Assembly: GCA_015655095.1 (NCBI GenBank)
Contig: JAATFR010000360.1
Coordinates: 1 to 7,233, forward strand
DNA length: 7,233 nt
Direction: 5' to 3'
Source: Hyphomicrobiales bacterium
GTDB taxonomy: Bacteria; Pseudomonadota; Alphaproteobacteria; Parvibaculales; Parvibaculaceae
In this document: piece by piece, positions 5,639 to 7,233 of the stretch
Numbering within the stretch: position 1 is the first letter of the stretch
Layout of the letters: every line of letters starts with the position of its first letter
The notes under the pieces: model-generated
What the model saw: only the letters and a program-made list of their open reading frames with translations
What the model was told of the DNA's origin: nothing
Database searches by the model: none
Translations under genes and position numbers: made by a program

Positions 5639-5847
5639 CGGCTGAAGAACCAGACCGCGACAAGGGCGACGAGAATGAGCACCGAGCCCCAGACCCAGGG
5701 GGAGAAGCCTCCGGCCTCATCGTCGGGAATGAGCGGAATGCCGGTGGGCGCGATATTGTCGGACTCCGGCGACTTTTCGCCAGCGCGCGGCAGCGGTGTT
5801 GCATCAAAGCCGGTTTCGGGCTCGTCGGCGTCGTCGGTTGTGTTCAT
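5635..5847 (-). CDS. 70-residue protein of unknown family with a C-terminal membrane segment
   Basis: I do not recognise a family. Residues 1-47 are acidic, rich in Pro, Asp and Glu and probably disordered (LPRAGEKSPESDNIAPTGIP). Residues about 49-67 form one hydrophobic helix (WVWGSVLILVALVAVWFF), followed by only SR and the stop, giving a tail-anchored or single-pass topology. AAAGGA (5857-5862 on the minus strand) lies nine bases before ATG 5847 and supports the start. The TGA overlaps the next gene's ATG by four bases, and the antiporter-like gene ends 58 bases upstream, so all three are likely co-transcribed. The tight overlap and ordered composition favour a real gene. It may anchor or assist the membrane complex or the dehydrogenase, which is inference only. 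Confidence 0.72.
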   Translation of the reverse strand: MNTTDDADEPETGFDATPLPRAGEKSPESDNIAPTGIPLIPDDEAGGFSPWVWGSVLILVALVAVWFFSR

Positions 5848-5905
5848 AAAATCATGTCCTTTCGCGAATCCGCGTATCCGGCGCGAGTTTAGAGCGTCGG
5901 GGAGG

Positions 5906-7233
5906 TCATAGATAGGTCAGCAGCAGCGTCAGGCCAAGAAGAGCGACCACCCACAGCGCCATCAAGCCAAGCGGCAGGGTGCGCGCAACTGGCCCATCGG
6001 GCCCGCTCAGTCTCAAGGTCACCGACAGTCCTGCGTCGAGCAGGCTCTTGTGTCTGCGGGTCAATCCCTCCCATGGGCGCCGGGCCGTCTCCGCCATCAA
6101 TGTCCCGATTGCCCCCGCTTTCCGGCAGAGCCAGAGCATGTCCGGCAGTTCGTGGGGGAGCCATCCGAGTTTCGCCAGCGCGAGCCAGATGAGACCACCC
6201 GCGCCTGATGCGAGCAGTTGCATGAGGACGGGGTGGAGGGTGTAGGGCTGATAGGGCGTGTCGAACGGCAATAGCGGGTAGAAAAGGCCGGGGACAGCGC
6301 CAATGCCGAGCGAAAGCAGGGCGGAAAGGCCCATGGCGAAGCGCATGTCGAGGGGAGCCTCGGCGCTGATGACTGGGGTACCGGTGAAGAACACGCGCCC
6401 CATCTTCATCACCGCGGCCATGAACACCCCCGCCGAGGCGGCATAGAGAAGGTTCTGCACCAGCGGCGTCGCGGCGGAAAAAGTCAGGCTCTTGGTCACG
6501 AAGCCGGAGGTCAGCGGCAGGGCGGCAAAGCTCAGCGCGCCGATGAGCATGAAGCCCGCCGTCCACGGCATCGTCTTGCAGAGCCCGCCAAGCTCGCTCT
6601 CCTTGATAGTGCCCGCCCCCGCCAGCACCGCGCCCAGCGCCATGAACATCAGCCCGTCATAGATGATGTGGGCGAAGGCATGGCCGACCGCGCCATTGAG
6701 CGCCAATGGCGTGCCGATGCCGATCCCCACCACCATGAAGCCGAGCTGGCTGTTGAGCAGACAAGCGAGCGACTTGCGCAGATCGTCCGCGCCGAGTGCA
6801 TAGGGCAGGGGCAACAGCGCCATCGCCACACCGACGGGGATCAGGATTTCACAGCCGGGAAAGCCCCGCGCCAGCGCATAGATCGCAAGCTTGGTGGTGA
6901 AAGCGGCGAGCGTGACCGCGCCGGTGATGGTGGAGCTGGGATAGGCGTCGGCCAGCCAGCCGCCGAGCAGTGGAAACGCGGCCTTGTTAGCGAAGGCGGC
7001 GAGGAGCGTCCAGGTGGCCAGGCTCTGGAGCGACATCGCCTCGAAGGCGAGCGATCCTGTTTCGCGGTAGAGCATCGCAAGGCCTGCGAACAGCAGCACG
7101 CCGGAACCCACCTGCACCACCAGATAGCGCATGCCGGCCTTGTAGGAGGCCTCGCCACCCCTTGCCCATATCAGCAGGACGGACGAAAGCGCGGTTGCTT
7201 CCCAGAAAATGAACAGCGTCACCAGATCGCCCG
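5906..7233 (-). CDS. MrpD/NuoM-like proton-translocating membrane subunit (Na+/H+ antiporter subunit D type), 5' end outside window
   Basis: About 441 residues are visible. The frame is open to the window edge and continues upstream of GTG 7222 as GDLVTLFIFWEATALSSV, typical mid-protein family sequence, so 7222 is not the start. This is a multi-spanning Proton_antipo_M protein related to MrpD, NuoM/NuoN and hydrogenase-4 subunits. Hallmarks are the TM glutamate in FWEATAL, the lysine in NKAAFPLLGGWLADAYP, TITGAVTLAAFTTKLAIYALA with a second lysine, DDLRKSLACLLNSQLGFM, and PLTSGFVTKSL with a later TM lysine. These are the proton-path residues of the family. One normally lysine-bearing place reads HIIYDGLMFM instead. 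After the antiporter domain come an amphipathic linker (LTRRHKSLLDAG) and a last TM helix ending LTLLLTYL. It probably belongs to a multi-subunit cation/proton antiporter cluster that continues to the right. Complex I membership is less likely, since no nuo genes are visible. Confidence 0.85.
   Translation of the reverse strand, partial: GDLVTLFIFWEATALSSVLLIWARGGEASYKAGMRYLVVQVGSGVLLFAGLAMLYRETGSLAFEAMSLQSLATWTLLAAFANKAAFPLLGGWLADAYPSSTITGAVTLAAFTTKLAIYALARGFPGCEILIPVGVAMALLPLPYALGADDLRKSLACLLNSQLGFMVVGIGIGTPLALNGAVGHAFAHIIYDGLMFMALGAVLAGAGTIKESELGGLCKTMPWTAGFMLIGALSFAALPLTSGFVTKSLTFSAATPLVQNLLYAASAGVFMAAVMKMGRVFFTGTPVISAEAPLDMRFAMGLSALLSLGIGAVPGLFYPLLPFDTPYQPYTLHPVLMQLLASGAGGLIWLALAKLGWLPHELPDMLWLCRKAGAIGTLMAETARRPWEGLTRRHKSLLDAGLSVTLRLSGPDGPVARTLPLGLMALWVVALLGLTLLLTYL

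Noticed and set aside
5862..5886. Short CGCG-rich inverted repeats between the antiporter gene and the 70-residue gene
   Set aside because: The stems are only 4-5 bases (for example CGCG, AATC, CGCG) and not followed by a U-run. They are not good enough for a terminator, and the genes look co-transcribed.
5889..6566. Minus-strand open frame of 225 residues
   Set aside because: It is an out-of-frame shadow of the antiporter-like gene, which has clear membrane helices and motifs.

Overview
The window looks like an alphaproteobacterial chromosome segment of fairly high GC (about 60% by eye, not counted). The main hints are a small DUF1127 protein, a MocR-type regulator of the kind common in alphaproteobacteria, and an MrpD/NuoM-like antiporter subunit. 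It carries no rRNA, tRNA, CRISPR array or insertion sequence that I can recognise. I cannot name the genus.

Left end (1-679): the C-terminal two thirds of a Sir2-family NAD-dependent deacylase runs rightwards, but its N-terminal NAD-binding part is not present. In its place the opposite strand of about the first 145 bases reads like the C-terminal half of an FAD-dependent monooxygenase running leftwards. Two genes, both missing their N-terminal parts, therefore meet head to head near 130-160. That is either a real rearrangement or a chimeric join in the source assembly.

Middle (680-3134): a 172-base gap holding a nested stem-loop leads into a 488-residue SulP anion transporter with a short C-terminal STAS domain. 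It converges, nine bases apart, on a PhzF-family isomerase/epimerase on the minus strand.

Regulatory core (3135-4960): a minus-strand DUF1127 protein and a plus-strand MocR-type regulator (GntR helix-turn-helix fused to a PLP aminotransferase fold) are divergently arranged across an 84-base gap. A perfect palindrome with 10-base arms sits exactly on the GTG start codon of the regulator, which has no Shine-Dalgarno sequence. This suggests a leaderless, autoregulated gene. A 13-base motif with two free positions occurs upstream of both the DUF1127 gene and phzF, and a near half-site of the palindrome also lies upstream of phzF, so the regulator may control both. The phzF upstream region is enclosed by a 24-base inverted repeat.

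Right end (4961-7233): three minus-strand genes, probably one operon. In transcription order they are an MrpD/NuoM-like proton-translocating membrane subunit (its 5' end is outside the window), a 70-residue tail-anchored-type protein of unknown family, and a TIP30/HTATIP2-like atypical short-chain dehydrogenase whose ATG overlaps the stop of the 70-residue gene (ATGA). The dehydrogenase gene converges on the MocR gene with a 3-base gap.
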